Shown one piece after another: positions 39,381-48,740 of a stretch of 64,000 nucleotides of DNA. Location of the stretch: the NCBI RefSeq assembly GCF_039555335.1, contig NC_092628.1, forward strand, positions 101,640,647 to 101,704,646. The letters are read 5' to 3'. The stretch is from Amphiura filiformis (lineage: Eukaryota; Echinodermata; Ophiuroidea; Amphilepidida; Amphiuridae). Both the position numbers and the translations under genes were made by a program. Numbering within the stretch: position 1 is the first letter of the stretch; each line of letters opens with the position of its first letter. A model generated the notes under the pieces. That model made no database searches, was not told the DNA's origin, and was given only the letters and a program-made list of their open reading frames with translations.

Positions 39381-39770
39381 TGGTAAAACAGTGAGTGAGG
39401 GCAAGGCATAGCTAGCCAAATCCGTGTTAATTGAATGGAGATTTGACCGAAAATTTTGGTAAACGGACCGCTCACTTCTGAAGAATGCCACACGAAAACG
39501 GTACAAGCTACATTTAAAGTACTCTCTGTTCGATCATCATGATGAGTTTTTTAAATAGTATGCCGAAATTTGGTACGGTAGGTAATTGACAAAGGGTCGT
39601 ACTTCGCTGATGAGTAAGTGACAGTGAACATGAAAATCAGGGCCCATAACCCAAGTTAGTAGCTAGTTAGTGGAGGCCGTCACGGGACTGATTATTGATT
39701 ATTGAAGTGCCTTATTAATAGATACGCACGATTTAGGGCAAGAAAAAAAAAACCGGGACACTTTTGGAGA

Positions 39771-39840
<70 letters not shown>

Positions 39841-40582
39841 GACATCATCATCATCATCACTTTCTACATTTTTTCTAAACAACATAGGGCCTACCGTTTT
39901 AATAAGATTTTTTTCTTGAAATGCATGTAACTATAATTATTGTTTAGAGCGTGATGAAATAAAACATCACGATTTTCATAACAAAACAAATATAATGCAT
40001 AAGAAATCGTTTGTTTTAGAGCGTGATGATGAAATAAAACATCTCGGTTTTCATCACGAAACAAAGTAATACATAAGAAATCGTTTGTTTTAAAGCGTGA
40101 TGAAATAAAACATCACGATTTTCATCACAAAACAAAGTAATAGGCCTACAAAAGAAATACATTTTTCGAGAGTGATTAAATAAAACATCACGATTTTCAT
40201 CACGGAACAAAGTAATACATAAGACATCGTTTGTTTGATTGCAATCAACCGCGACAGTTCGTCTCACACACATAACAATGCACTGCGATCAAATAGGTTG
40301 ATGACAACATTTGATTGAATGGACTGCACTGCGCCATGATTACGTGCACCGGTTCAAATCCTTTGTTTGGAGCCAATCAATAATTTCACGTACAGCCTCT
40401 ATGCAAATTAGAGTTTACACACGCTGCAGCTGGGGTAATCGACCGAAGCTGGTTGCCGTTAGTGATCGAATGCATGAGCTTATTTGCTTTATTGAATCGA
40501 TTTACTGGATTAATTTCCTGTTAACTGGGTTTAATGCCACAAAGGTCGAATCGGGCTTGCAATGGACCATAAGTGCATCATG
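39148..40582 (-). repeat. right arm of large inverted duplication
   Basis: Reverse complement of 35040-36441, with near-identical sequence over the whole arm. Immediately outside its outer end, 40583-40624 repeats in direct orientation the 42 bp found at the inner end of the left arm (TGTGTATTGTGTATAGGAAA and onward to CTGCAGTATG). That 42-bp piece is therefore present three times at the breakpoints. Confidence 0.93.
39771..39860. repeat. (ATC)n microsatellite, right arm
   Basis: The mirrored and longer counterpart of the (GAT)n run at 35762-35817. Confidence 0.97.
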
Positions 40583-40657
40583 CTGTGTATTGTGTATAGG
40601 AAAACGGACAGTAACTGCAGTATGGCGCTCTCAACCAGAAAGCAAAGAAAGACCCTT

Positions 40658-40757
40658 GTGACTGTTCCCCCTTTTACTGATATGCCGTCACCCACCACCT
40701 CAAAATTCCGGGGAACATGACCCACCAAATTTTTTGATGTGCCCCCCCGACCCCGGG
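40658..40757 (+). mobile_element. family B, right part only
   Basis: Contains GCCGTCACCC, ACCACCTCAAAATTCCGGGG, AACATGACCCACC and a C-rich tip that match the right 100 bp of the complete family B element at 53850-53949. It may be the missing half of the piece at 32417-32612. Confidence 0.7.
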
Positions 40758-40914
40758 CTAATCATAGTTAGTCCGCCGCCCGTTTTGATCTGTGGTCCCA
40801 CCTTTATTATTAAGTTTGACTTTTGGCTATTGCACTATCAGGGGGGGGTGGCAAAGATTTTTGGTAGACAAGAGGGCCTACGAAGAGGGAGGGGGCAAGA
40901 CTCCAGGATTTCGT

Positions 40915-41715
40915 GATCTGAGCATTATACTCTTTTCATGACATTTTTCAGTAGATGCCTACGAAAAAAGCGTATTCCCAAAATTTCAGTTGATTCCGAT
41001 TTTGCGTTTGCGAGTTATGCATGATTATGTACTGCTCCATAGGCCCGGGGGGGGGGGGCACTCACTAAAAATGGGTGACGGGGATGTGCGGCCACATTGA
41101 CCCCCATTTTTCAACTACCTCTCATCCAATGACCCCCTTTTTTATTTTACTGAACTCCCTCTCACCCAATGACCCCCATTTTTGTTTTCCTGTCACCAAA
41201 AGACCCCCTTTTTTCAAAAATCTTGGGGAAATTTCTTGTCAAAAATTTTCAAATTTTTCAAAAAATTTTCAAATAATGATGAATTTTTGAAATTTTTTTT
41301 ATCAACTTTAATATCTTGACCCAACATTTTTCCCAGTCTCACTGAATGACCCCCTTTTTTGGTCAGAATTTCCCGGTCTCACGGAAAGACCCCCCTTTTG
41401 GGGGGCCTTCTCACTGAAAGACTCAGCGTCTAAGCTCTCACCGATGAGACCCCTAGTTTCGAACTGCTGTCCGCACATCCCCGTCACTTCCAAAGTCGAG
41501 TGCCCCCCCCCCCCGGGCCATAGGCCACTGTTGTAATTTCCTTCTGGTATAGGCTACCAGAACGAAATTTAAATTTGGGGATAACTTAGTGCTGAATGAA
41601 TTAATCTTCAAGAAATATTTGGTACATAAACATTATGTAGCCAGAGGTATCCAGTAGGCCTAGTATAAAAATCTCGACTTTTGTTTTGAAAAGTGGGGGA
41701 TGAGGCTATCACGAA
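40915..41715 (+). repeat. repeat family C, copy 1, split by a nested MITE
   Basis: 40915-41037 and 41526-41715 together match 42805-43087 (shared: TTTTTCAGTA, AATTTCAGTTGATTCCGAT, CGAGTTATGCATGATT, ACATAAACATTATGTAGCCA, GTGGGGGATGAGGCT). The tips carry ATTTCGTGAT in inverted orientation, so it is probably a MITE. A C/G-tipped element (41045-41517) interrupts it. Confidence 0.8.
41045..41517. mobile_element. G/C-tipped MITE nested in family C
   Basis: 473 bp with CCGGGGGGGGGGGCACTC and GAGTGCCCCCC...CCGGG ends, flanked by perfect 8-bp duplications CCATAGGC (41037-41044 and 41518-41525). The empty site is seen in the other copy of family C near 42930. The interior has many GACCCCC motifs in one orientation. 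No ORF. Confidence 0.88.
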
Positions 41716-41845
41716 ATGCCCTTTTAAGCAAAAGTTTCCAATATAGGCCTATTGCACACAAAAAGACTACTAAAATATCCGTACTTATTTGATAGCGATA
41801 TAGGCCTAGTGGTCCTTCTCCTTCCTTTTCGGGGTGCTTGCTCGG

Positions 41846-42147
41846 GGACCGTTCACAAACACTTGTTAAGAGTGGGGGGGCCTGATGCAAAAGGGGGGGG
41901 GGCCTGAAATTTTTTGACCCTCCTATTAGAGGGGGGGAGCCTGAAAACTCTGAAAAATATGACCACACATTTTCATGGGGAAAGAGTTTATTATGCTTTT
42001 CTATGGGGTTGTCCATGATTTTCATGTCAAAAAGGGGGGGCCCTGAAATTTTTGAGGTCTGTAAAGGGGGCCCCGAAAAATTTTCGCGATGAAATTTGTT
42101 TGCATCCCCCCCCCCCCCCCACAAGTGTTTGTGTAGGCCTACGTCCC
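41846..42147. mobile_element. G-rich MITE with CACAAACACTTGT ends
   Basis: The left end, GGACCGTTCACAAACACTTGT after 41846, and the right end (reverse complement), GGACG then TAGGCCTA then CACAAACACTTGT, are inverted. The right arm has a TAGGCCTA octamer where the left has TT. The interior is G-run rich (GGGGGGGCCTGA repeats). The target duplication is not clear. Confidence 0.6.
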
Positions 42148-42582
42148 TAAAATCTGGGGCCAAAAATTCTCTGCCGTCGCCATCAGGCCGTCGCACTGTC
42201 GAATGGGGGCTCTGTGCGGGTACAGCAGGTGCGCAGGTTGAATAGCTGCCCCAAGTCAACGACTATTAGAGAAGTTGCTGGTTTCCATTAATTTTATACG
42301 TTGAATGTTAGGACGCGCGACATACGTAGTGTTTTTGGAGCAAGAGATTAACCGGCACCGCCAGTAAACACACGCAAATGAATGGCAAGGAGGATCTGTA
42401 TTTTAATTTTAAGCTTATAGAGATTTTTTAAAAGCTTGCAAAACCGTCAAAATCAAACTGAATTGGCTCAATTTAATGCAGAGTCTACTAGAATATACCT
42501 AGATTATGTAGCACAGATACCATTGTTTACTTTGTAACGTTTAGGTCTATTTATTTGATATTTGAATTTGCGACTCTGCTGC

Positions 42583-42590
42583 ATGCAAAT
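42583..42590 (+). promoter_or_regulatory. octamer ATGCAAAT upstream of the WDR13 start
   Basis: A perfect POU-octamer sequence 36 bp before the WDR13 ATG, inside what should be the 5' leader or core promoter. One 8-bp match in AT-rich DNA can easily be chance. Confidence 0.2.
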
Positions 42591-42625
42591 TAATTGCAAG
42601 TAAAATCATCCGACCATCACTGACC

Positions 42626-42704
42626 ATGACAGCGGTGTGGCAGCAGGTTCTGGCTCTCGACGCTCGGTACAATAATTACAGGGCACCAAATAACCCTCAA
42701 ATAC
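42626..42704 (+). CDS. WDR13: WDR13 coding exon 1 (start codon)
   Basis: The ATG at 42626 sits in TGACCATGA, a fair initiation context. It encodes 26 residues from MTAVWQQVLALDARYNNYR to proline-glutamine-isoleucine plus one base. Donor ATAC|GTAAGC. The N-terminus is among the most conserved parts of WDR13 proteins, which fixes the start. Confidence 0.94.
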
Positions 42705-42804
42705 GTAAGCATGTTTATTATAGCTGTTGTCGACAATGCTGTTATGTTATCGACACGCGGCAATATTGTTGACAAAACAATTTCCTCGATTTCGATTGTC
42801 GATT

Positions 42805-43087
42805 AAAGGATACTCTTTTTATGACATTTTTCAGTACATATCCACGAAAAAAGCATATTTCCAAAATTTCAGTTGATTCCGATATTGCATTTTGCGAGTT
42901 ATGCATGATTTATGTGTATTACACTGCTCCATATATTTCACGATATCTTTGCTAAACGAATTAATCTGCAAGAAATATTTTGTACATAAACATTATGTAG
43001 CCAGAGGTTTCCAGTGATATCAAAATCTCAACTTTTTTTGAGAAAAGTGGGGGATGAGGCTGTGGATCACGAAATGCCCTTTTAAGC
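42805..43087 (+). repeat. repeat family C, copy 2 (uninterrupted)
   Basis: The same 283-bp sequence as the two halves of copy 1 but without the nested MITE, giving the empty-site allele. It ends at a GATCACGAAATGCCC motif. Confidence 0.82.
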
Positions 43088-43134
43088 CTCACATAAGTCA
43101 CAAGGTCAAGGTAGCATGGAATGGTCATATGGAC

Positions 43135-43510
43135 CCGGGGGGGGGGGGGGGGCACTCCAATTGAGGCCTGTACACCATCAGCGATAATCAACTTTTGAAA
43201 AGCACCCTAACAAGGATTTAACCCTTGTCTAAAACGATACCCTAAACAGGTAACACATGCCTGTTTTCACAACCTCCTAAACAGGGATTTTGTTCTTTGA
43301 ATCAAATTTCATTTCCGCGTATTAGCAGTTGCAATATTTGCTACCCATTTTCCCAATTTTTCATGTTTTTGACACCCTAAATTAGGCCTAAACACAATAC
43401 GTGCGTATCATGCCTACCCATGAAAAACTACCATTTTTACGCGTTTTTATATCGCGGCTGGTGTACAGGCCACAAAAGGCACAGGGGTACAATGTACTGA
43501 CCCCCCCGGG
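43135..43510. mobile_element. G/C-tipped MITE family A, copy 2
   Basis: A 376-bp relative of 9036-9346 in inverted orientation, with shared GGCCTGTACACCAT ends and ATCGCGG motifs. It is flanked by perfect 8-bp duplications ATATGGAC (43127-43134 and 43511-43518). It carries a TAGGCCTA (43383-43390) missing from the other two copies. The tips are extended G/C runs. Confidence 0.85.
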
Positions 43511-44198
43511 ATATGGACCTTTTTTCTGGCTGAGACGAACAAACATGTGTAGTTTATATTGGTCTCAGCCTTTTTCAGCCTTTTTATGAAGTGCTTGCCC
43601 TCTGAGTCTTGCGTCGCCTTAGTTTAATCTAGTCTTATCGATGTATTTTGAGCATGTTTCACACATCACTTTACTATGAGATTTCACCCTTCTTTTTCTG
43701 CGGTTTCATAATCAAACTGAGTTTGAAATTCAAAAGCTTGACAGACTTCCCATTTGAGAAATGTTGATAACTGCACATTTTTATAATCATATTTATTTGT
43801 GCTTTTTCATCCTGGAGTCGCCTTTTTATTCACGACACGAGGAAGCTGAATCCTAACACGAACCCTAAAACACAAGGTGCGCATGGTAAACCAGAATTGT
43901 ACCATCAGTTTGAGTGCCGGGGGCAAGCGCTTTACCTCATTGCTTCTCTGTTACAATCTACCCATTGGTGGAATGGGGAGCTACATGTAGGCCTATTATG
44001 AATATTGTCTGTTGAGTACCACCCAAAGGTATGAGCATGCCTTGGGCATTGTCAATGTCAGCTGAATTTAATCTAACAACAGAATAAATGTAACTTAGCG
44101 CTTGTGAAAGGCGCTGTTTAAATGCCAACATTTATTTATTTATTATAATTAGATAATCAAGTTAGAAAACATTGTTTTCATTATTTTGTTTCGTACAG

Positions 44199-44254
44199 GA
44201 ACGTTGTATATCAGGAGAAGAAGTCAACTTTTGAGAGAGAATGCCAAAGCTGGG
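44199..44254 (+). CDS. WDR13: WDR13 coding exon 2
   Basis: 56 nt. Acceptor TCGTACAG, donor GGG|GTAGGT. It encodes residues 27-45, RTLYIRRRSQLLRENAKAG, which is a nearly invariant WDR13 segment. Phase 1 in, phase 0 out. Confidence 0.95.
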
Positions 44255-44999
44255 GTAGGTTAAAATATACCGAAAGTTTATTTATTTTATGCATAAATTC
44301 TCAAAGCAAACTATAAATTACCGGGTACTTAACCATGTTAACTCTGACCATTTTCTGTGTGACCAGGCTATTTGACTTTTAGCATCTTTCAAGCTCTGTA
44401 TTTAGAGAAAAAAAACAGAAGCCAATTTGGATCCAGGCTAGTTACAATTATGGCTGGTGACCAATGGTGTAATACATGTATACATCTGTCCCGTTATTAT
44501 CTATGTAACAGAACTGAATTTATAACCCCAAAATGTGCTACCCATGCAAATTTGCTGCCAGGTGCTGCCAGAGTCTTAGCCAGCTACCCGTCAACCCGTC
44601 ATTTTGGATCGGTAGTTTGCTCCTGGGACAGGCAAGAGTAATGCTTCTGGTAGATACTAAATTCTAAAAATAATGCTTTAATAAGTTCTGTGAACCAAAA
44701 ACAAGACCAGATTAATAAATCAAGACCTTAGAAAAAGGTTGATTGTCCTCAACATTCTGCACTGTTACAAGCTATTTGAATTGACTGAACCCCAGAAGGT
44801 GCAGAGGTCTGGTTTATGAAAACATAGAGGTTTTAGAGTGAGGTAGAGGTTTTAGAAAATGACAGGCATTTGTCAAATCCTAGCTTAGACCCTGGTGCTG
44901 CTCAGTCCATTATTGACCTCGGAGTAGTCAACGCCATGCTTGGTCAACTCGATTGTCCATCTGATATATCATCACCAATTTCTTTCAATGCTGTGTGCT

Positions 45000-45749
45000 C
45001 AGGGGCGTAGCAAGAGCATCAGGGGCCCATGGACAAGGACCAGTACGGGCCCTTTTATCCAGGGATTTAGCCTACCTTATTGGGGCCCAGGAAGGTATGT
45101 GCACTCAAGTCAATGTCCAAGTTTTGGTTTAACTAATGGGAGACTAACATATGTGTTCATCCATATCAAAACGATGCACTTGTCGGTTGCTACATGTGTC
45201 TCATTTGAAACAGTGGCTAGGAATAAATACCGGACTCAACTCAAGTGAAGGTCACTTAAAATCATCCCAAGTCACATGGTTTACGAATACAGAGAACATT
45301 TTCTTAACCATGTGACTTGGGATGATTTGACTGAGTGACCTTCACTTGAGATGAGTCTGGTATTTATTCCTAACTATTATTTGAAATGAGACACATGTAG
45401 CAGCCGACAAGTGCATCGCTTTTGATATGGATGTACACATATTTTGTTCAATTCAATTTTAGACTATTTTGGCCCCAGATCAACATAAATTTTGGTATTT
45501 GAATGCGCGCGAAGCGCGGACAATTTTACAATTTTGCCCTATTTTGACCAAAAAAACATGCTGTTATTGGGGTTAAAAGAAAGATGCATAGGGCAATTTT
45601 GGGGTCCCGAAAATTGTGGGGCCCAAAATTGCCCTGAACCCGGGCCCATCTGACCCTGCTCTCCATTATCAGCCCTTATTTAATTTTCGCTTTTGTGCTC
45701 GGGGCCCATGGACTTCGTCCACCCTGTCCCCCCGATTGCCAAGCGCCTG
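45000..45749. mobile_element. hAT-like element with internal foldback
   Basis: 750 bp. Left tip CAGGGGCGTAGC, right tip GCCAAGCGCCTG, perfect 8-bp duplications TGTGTGCT at 44992-44999 and 45750-45757. GGGGCCCATGGAC occurs in inverted orientation near both ends. A second palindrome (45149-45442) lies inside. No transposase frame. Confidence 0.8.
45149..45442. repeat. foldback inside the hAT-like element
   Basis: Arms of about 130 bp (CATATGTGTTCATCCATATC on the left; the complement ends at 45442) meet at a short loop near 45275-45295. It could be a nested element or part of the host element. Confidence 0.75.
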
Positions 45750-45971
45750 TGTGTGCTGCAAACTAAAAACTTGTCCTGCACTCAGTTGTGTGTTTTTCCA
45801 AGTTCATCAGGTGTATTGTGTTTATCATGGATTTGTTAAAAGACCCATATTAGGTCATAACCCATCCCATATCCATAGTATTAACCGTACATGTACATCA
45901 AGATTTTCTGAATTGCGACATTTATATTTCAGAATTTAGGTGCTTTAAAACAAATTTTCTTTACTTTTTAG

Positions 45972-46066
45972 GCTCAGACTGATGGACAGATGAGGAAGCA
46001 GTACCTCAAAATGCGTTCACAACTTCTGTCTGAGCGATATGGAGCCAACATGAGTGACCAAGGTTT
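45972..46066 (+). CDS. WDR13: WDR13 coding exon 3
   Basis: 95 nt. Acceptor TTTTTAG. It encodes residues 46-76, including MRKQYLKMRSQLLSERYG, a second copy of the RRSQLLRE-type motif of exon 2. Two GT donors lie 4 nt apart (46063 and 46067). Only the second, TT|GTAATA, gives the phase that keeps exon 4 open and homologous, so the exon ends at 46066. Confidence 0.9.
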
Positions 46067-46778
46067 GTAATACAGTACTATTGCCCAAGCAAAATTGGGT
46101 TACTCAGCACTCTATGTAAAATCCACACTACCCCTGTGGAAGACATTAGGCAGCTCCATTTGAATTTCAATACACTCTCTGAGAAAGATTCAAACTGAAT
46201 CTTCTGCAGAGGGAGGGGTGAGTGGGTGAACTTTAAAAGCGTAAGTAGCTGTCTCCGAGGATAAAAAATGTGGATCCATCAGTCGAGTATAATTCTATAC
46301 CTCTTGTGGCTTTTAGTGCGAGTGACATCAAAATTCAAAATATATCTTTGTATGTGAGAGTACTCCAATTATACTGCCTTTACAAGCGAGCATAGTACTG
46401 TAATTATGGTAACGGTGCAATCTACCACTCTTCATAGTGCTCATAGATCTACTAGCTTTGTTACAGGATTGCTGATTGGTGAATTGCACAATATTTTCAT
46501 ATGAGTGACCAATTAAAACACAGGTTCTAAATAATAAACCTCAATCCTCTTCAGCCTTAACACCATTCTTACCATGTATGTTGCTGATTGGCTCAATAAA
46601 TCATAATAGTCTACTTGTAACCAATCAGCAGGTAGAACTCATGGGATCAAACCTCTTCAGCCCTATCACCATTCTTACCATGTTGCTGATTGGCTCAATA
46701 AATCATAATAGCTACCTTGTAACCAATCATCAGGTTGTACTCATGTAACTTTGATGTCATCATGTTTCTCCCTCACAG
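46067..46778 (+). other. WDR13 intron 3
   Basis: Contains the CCAAT-type tandem repeat at 46553-46748. The first 480 bp show nothing recognisable. Confidence 0.7.
46553..46748. repeat. tandem repeat with GCTGATTGG / CCAATCAGC motifs
   Basis: Two units of about 105 bp (CTCTTCAGCC, then CACCATTCTTACCATG, GCTGATTGGCTCAATAAATC, AACCAATCA, ACTCATG). Each has a CCAAT motif in both orientations. A third, diverged copy lies at 60395-60472 in intron 7. Confidence 0.8.
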
Positions 46779-46830
46779 CAGCTTATATAGCCGCAACACA
46801 AGCATCAGAGGTAGCAAGGGCAATTTGGAG
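46779..46830 (+). CDS. WDR13: WDR13 coding exon 4
   Basis: 52 nt. Acceptor CCTCACAG, donor GAG|GTACGT. It encodes residues 77-94, reading SLYSRNTSIRGSKGNLE after a split Phe. It corresponds to the Tyr-Ser-Asn-Ser-Ile-Val-Arg stretch of the WDR13 linker. An alternative frame is open but does not match the family. Confidence 0.87.
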
Positions 46831-47287
46831 GTACGTTAACTGTTTTATCAGATAGTGATCATTTATTTAATGATGTAAAACATTTTGGTCAGGTAGTGAG
46901 AGTAAGTCGTAATTTTTTTAATGCTGTAAAAGCAATATTGTGTCTTGTTTTCTCTTCTTAGTCAGCACTTATGAAACAAAGGAGTTGTTATAACTACATC
47001 AGGTCCCACATGTGGATCAGATAACTTCATATGTCAAAAGATAAGAAAGATTCCCAAATAAAACCAAAGTTGTCGTGCTGGATCTAGTGATATACAGCAT
47101 ACATTTCTCAAGGGGTATACAATACAGTTGTAAATATCAAAAATCCTGTCATAAGGTATATTTTAATACCATAATATATTATCATATTATTCAGATGACC
47201 TTTGGAAAATGCTTGTTTCCCCCCCCCCCAAACAGTTGTGAATAAGCCTAGCTAAGGAAGTTGCATATATTTGTTTTCTTGCTATAG
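46831..47287 (+). other. WDR13 intron 4
   Basis: 457 bp, AT-rich, with a C9 run near 47220. No other feature. Confidence 0.7.
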
Positions 47288-47406
47288 AGTTTGGATGACA
47301 GTGTACAAGGCTCTCACAGAAGAACACATAGCAAAGGTTCTGGCAAACTGGAAGATCTAGGAGAGAACCAAGGTCTTGTTCCAACTAAAAATGCTGATGC
47401 CAGCAG
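47288..47406 (+). CDS. WDR13: WDR13 coding exon 5 (Ser/Arg linker)
   Basis: 119 nt. Acceptor GCTATAG, donor AGCAG|GTAAAC. It encodes residues 95-133, beginning SLDDSVQGSHRRTHSKGS and ending in an Ala-Asp-Ala-Ser segment that corresponds to the mammalian Ser-Ala-Ala-Glu-Ala-Ser before Arg-Ala-Met-Ala. The linker is low complexity and poorly conserved, so it is placed by phase and by its ends. Confidence 0.85.
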
Positions 47407-47490
47407 GTAAACAAAACAAGTGTAGACAAAACAAACAATAGCAGGAACTGCTTATAATTATGATTATTAACATTTTATAAATGTGATAAG

Positions 47491-47718
47491 CAGTGTCCGA
47501 AATAAGGAAAATATGGAGGTTGTCCCGAGGACAACTAAAGCATGAATTCTGCTTGTCCTCAAAACATTTTGGTTATCCCCAAAATATATATGTCATGTTT
47601 TTGAGTGCAAAGAATCCAAATAGTGGTTGTCCAGGGGATAAGTACTTAGCTCAATATGGTTGTCCCCAGTGATTTTTGGATAAGAGGACAAGAGGATAAG
47701 TGCTTATTTCGAACACTG
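47491..47718. mobile_element. hAT-like MITE with GGTTGTCC repeats, copy 2
   Basis: 228 bp with CAGTGTCCGAAATAAG and CTTATTTCGAACACTG ends, flanked by perfect 8-bp duplications GTGATAAG (47483-47490 and 47719-47726). The interior again has repeated GGTTGTCC and GAGGACAA motifs. Same family as 26844-27060. Confidence 0.88.
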
Positions 47719-47816
47719 GTGATAAGTGTTGCAGTAGTCTATGGGCTTCTTGAAATTGTAATTATAACATAGTTTATGATATCTTTATATTACTAAGTCA
47801 TATGGCTTACAGGTCA

Positions 47817-47955
47817 CTAAGAGTTATTGGGCTCTTGGACCTTTTACAGCTATTGAGCTCTTGGACCTTTTACAGCTATTGGGCTCATAGACCTATTATA
47901 GCTATTGAGCTACATGTATATTAGACCTATTAGAGCCATTGGGCTATATTATACC
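47817..47955. repeat. minisatellite, about 30-bp period
   Basis: Four to five imperfect units of the type TATTGGGCTCTTGGACCTTT-TACAGC, with GAGCTC alternating with GGGCTC. Confidence 0.8.
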
Positions 47956-48116
47956 TTGATTGCTCCAGACATCTGTGCCAAAGAAGAGTGTCAAAGCATC
48001 TTAACTTTCTGTTCTATTTTGGAAATTTGGAAAGTTTGATACTTGTCAAAAACTGACCCATAACCTATTTTAAAAATAACAATATTGTTTTGAATTCCTT
48101 AATTTTTCTAATGTGA

Positions 48117-48299
<183 letters not shown>

Positions 48300-48740
48300 T
48301 GAAGAGTGGTGTGATTGATCATAGATTTTAAATACCGGGATAGAGTATTCGCGGCACAGCTTTGATCTAGCTTTGCAACGCTCGTAAAACTTACGTAACA
48401 AACTCAGCAGGCAGCGATCCTAGAAATCCGATATCGCTTGCCTCGCTGGCCTCGAATTTTCCCAGCATGCATAGCGATGTAAACAAAACACGTCGCTAGA
48501 CCGCCATCTTAAACAGCTGTTCGTTCGTTCGTACCGAGAAAATTTGTAAATCTAAATCCAAATTATCATTATTTCGGAATTATTTTGAAATGAATGTTGA
48601 GCCTGAAGGTTATGAGAAGTTTATGGAGTTTGAAGACGTCGATCTCAATACCCGATTTAGTAAAATGATCAGTGTGTGCGACGTGATAGTGCATGATTGA
48701 TACTCGATCGAATTCGAAGCTTTTTACACACGTGGAAACT
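48300..48740 (+). other. GC/CpG-richer island with YY1-like motif and short ORF
   Basis: CpG density rises sharply against the surroundings. ACCGCCATCTT at about 48500 resembles a YY1 site. An ATG at 48591 opens a 37-codon frame beginning MNVEPEGYEKFMEFED and ending at TGA at 48700. This has the look of a promoter with a first exon, either of a nested gene or of an autonomous transposon. It is not part of WDR13. Confidence 0.3.

Larger units (their letters stand above)
31935..42625. other. intergenic region between divergent cytohesin and WDR13 genes
   Basis: The start codons of the two genes face away from each other across 10.7 kb, so both promoters should lie here, near 32.0-32.9 kb (cytohesin) and 42.2-42.6 kb (WDR13). 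No TATA box convincingly placed before either gene was seen. The middle is a mosaic of nested repeats, annotated separately. Bases 34.3-35.0 and 32.6-33.0 kb hold nothing recognisable except several TAGGCCTA octamers. Confidence 0.6.
42705..44198 (+). other. WDR13 intron 1
   Basis: Contains family C copy 2 (42805-43087) and the second family A MITE (43135-43510). The remainder (43.5-44.2 kb) shows nothing recognisable. Confidence 0.7.
44255..45971 (+). other. WDR13 intron 2
   Basis: Dominated by the hAT-like element at 45000-45749. 44.26-44.99 kb holds no recognisable feature. Confidence 0.7.

Noticed and set aside
39771..39860. Regular ATC array checked as a CRISPR
   Set aside because: A simple trinucleotide repeat without spacers; the window is eukaryotic.
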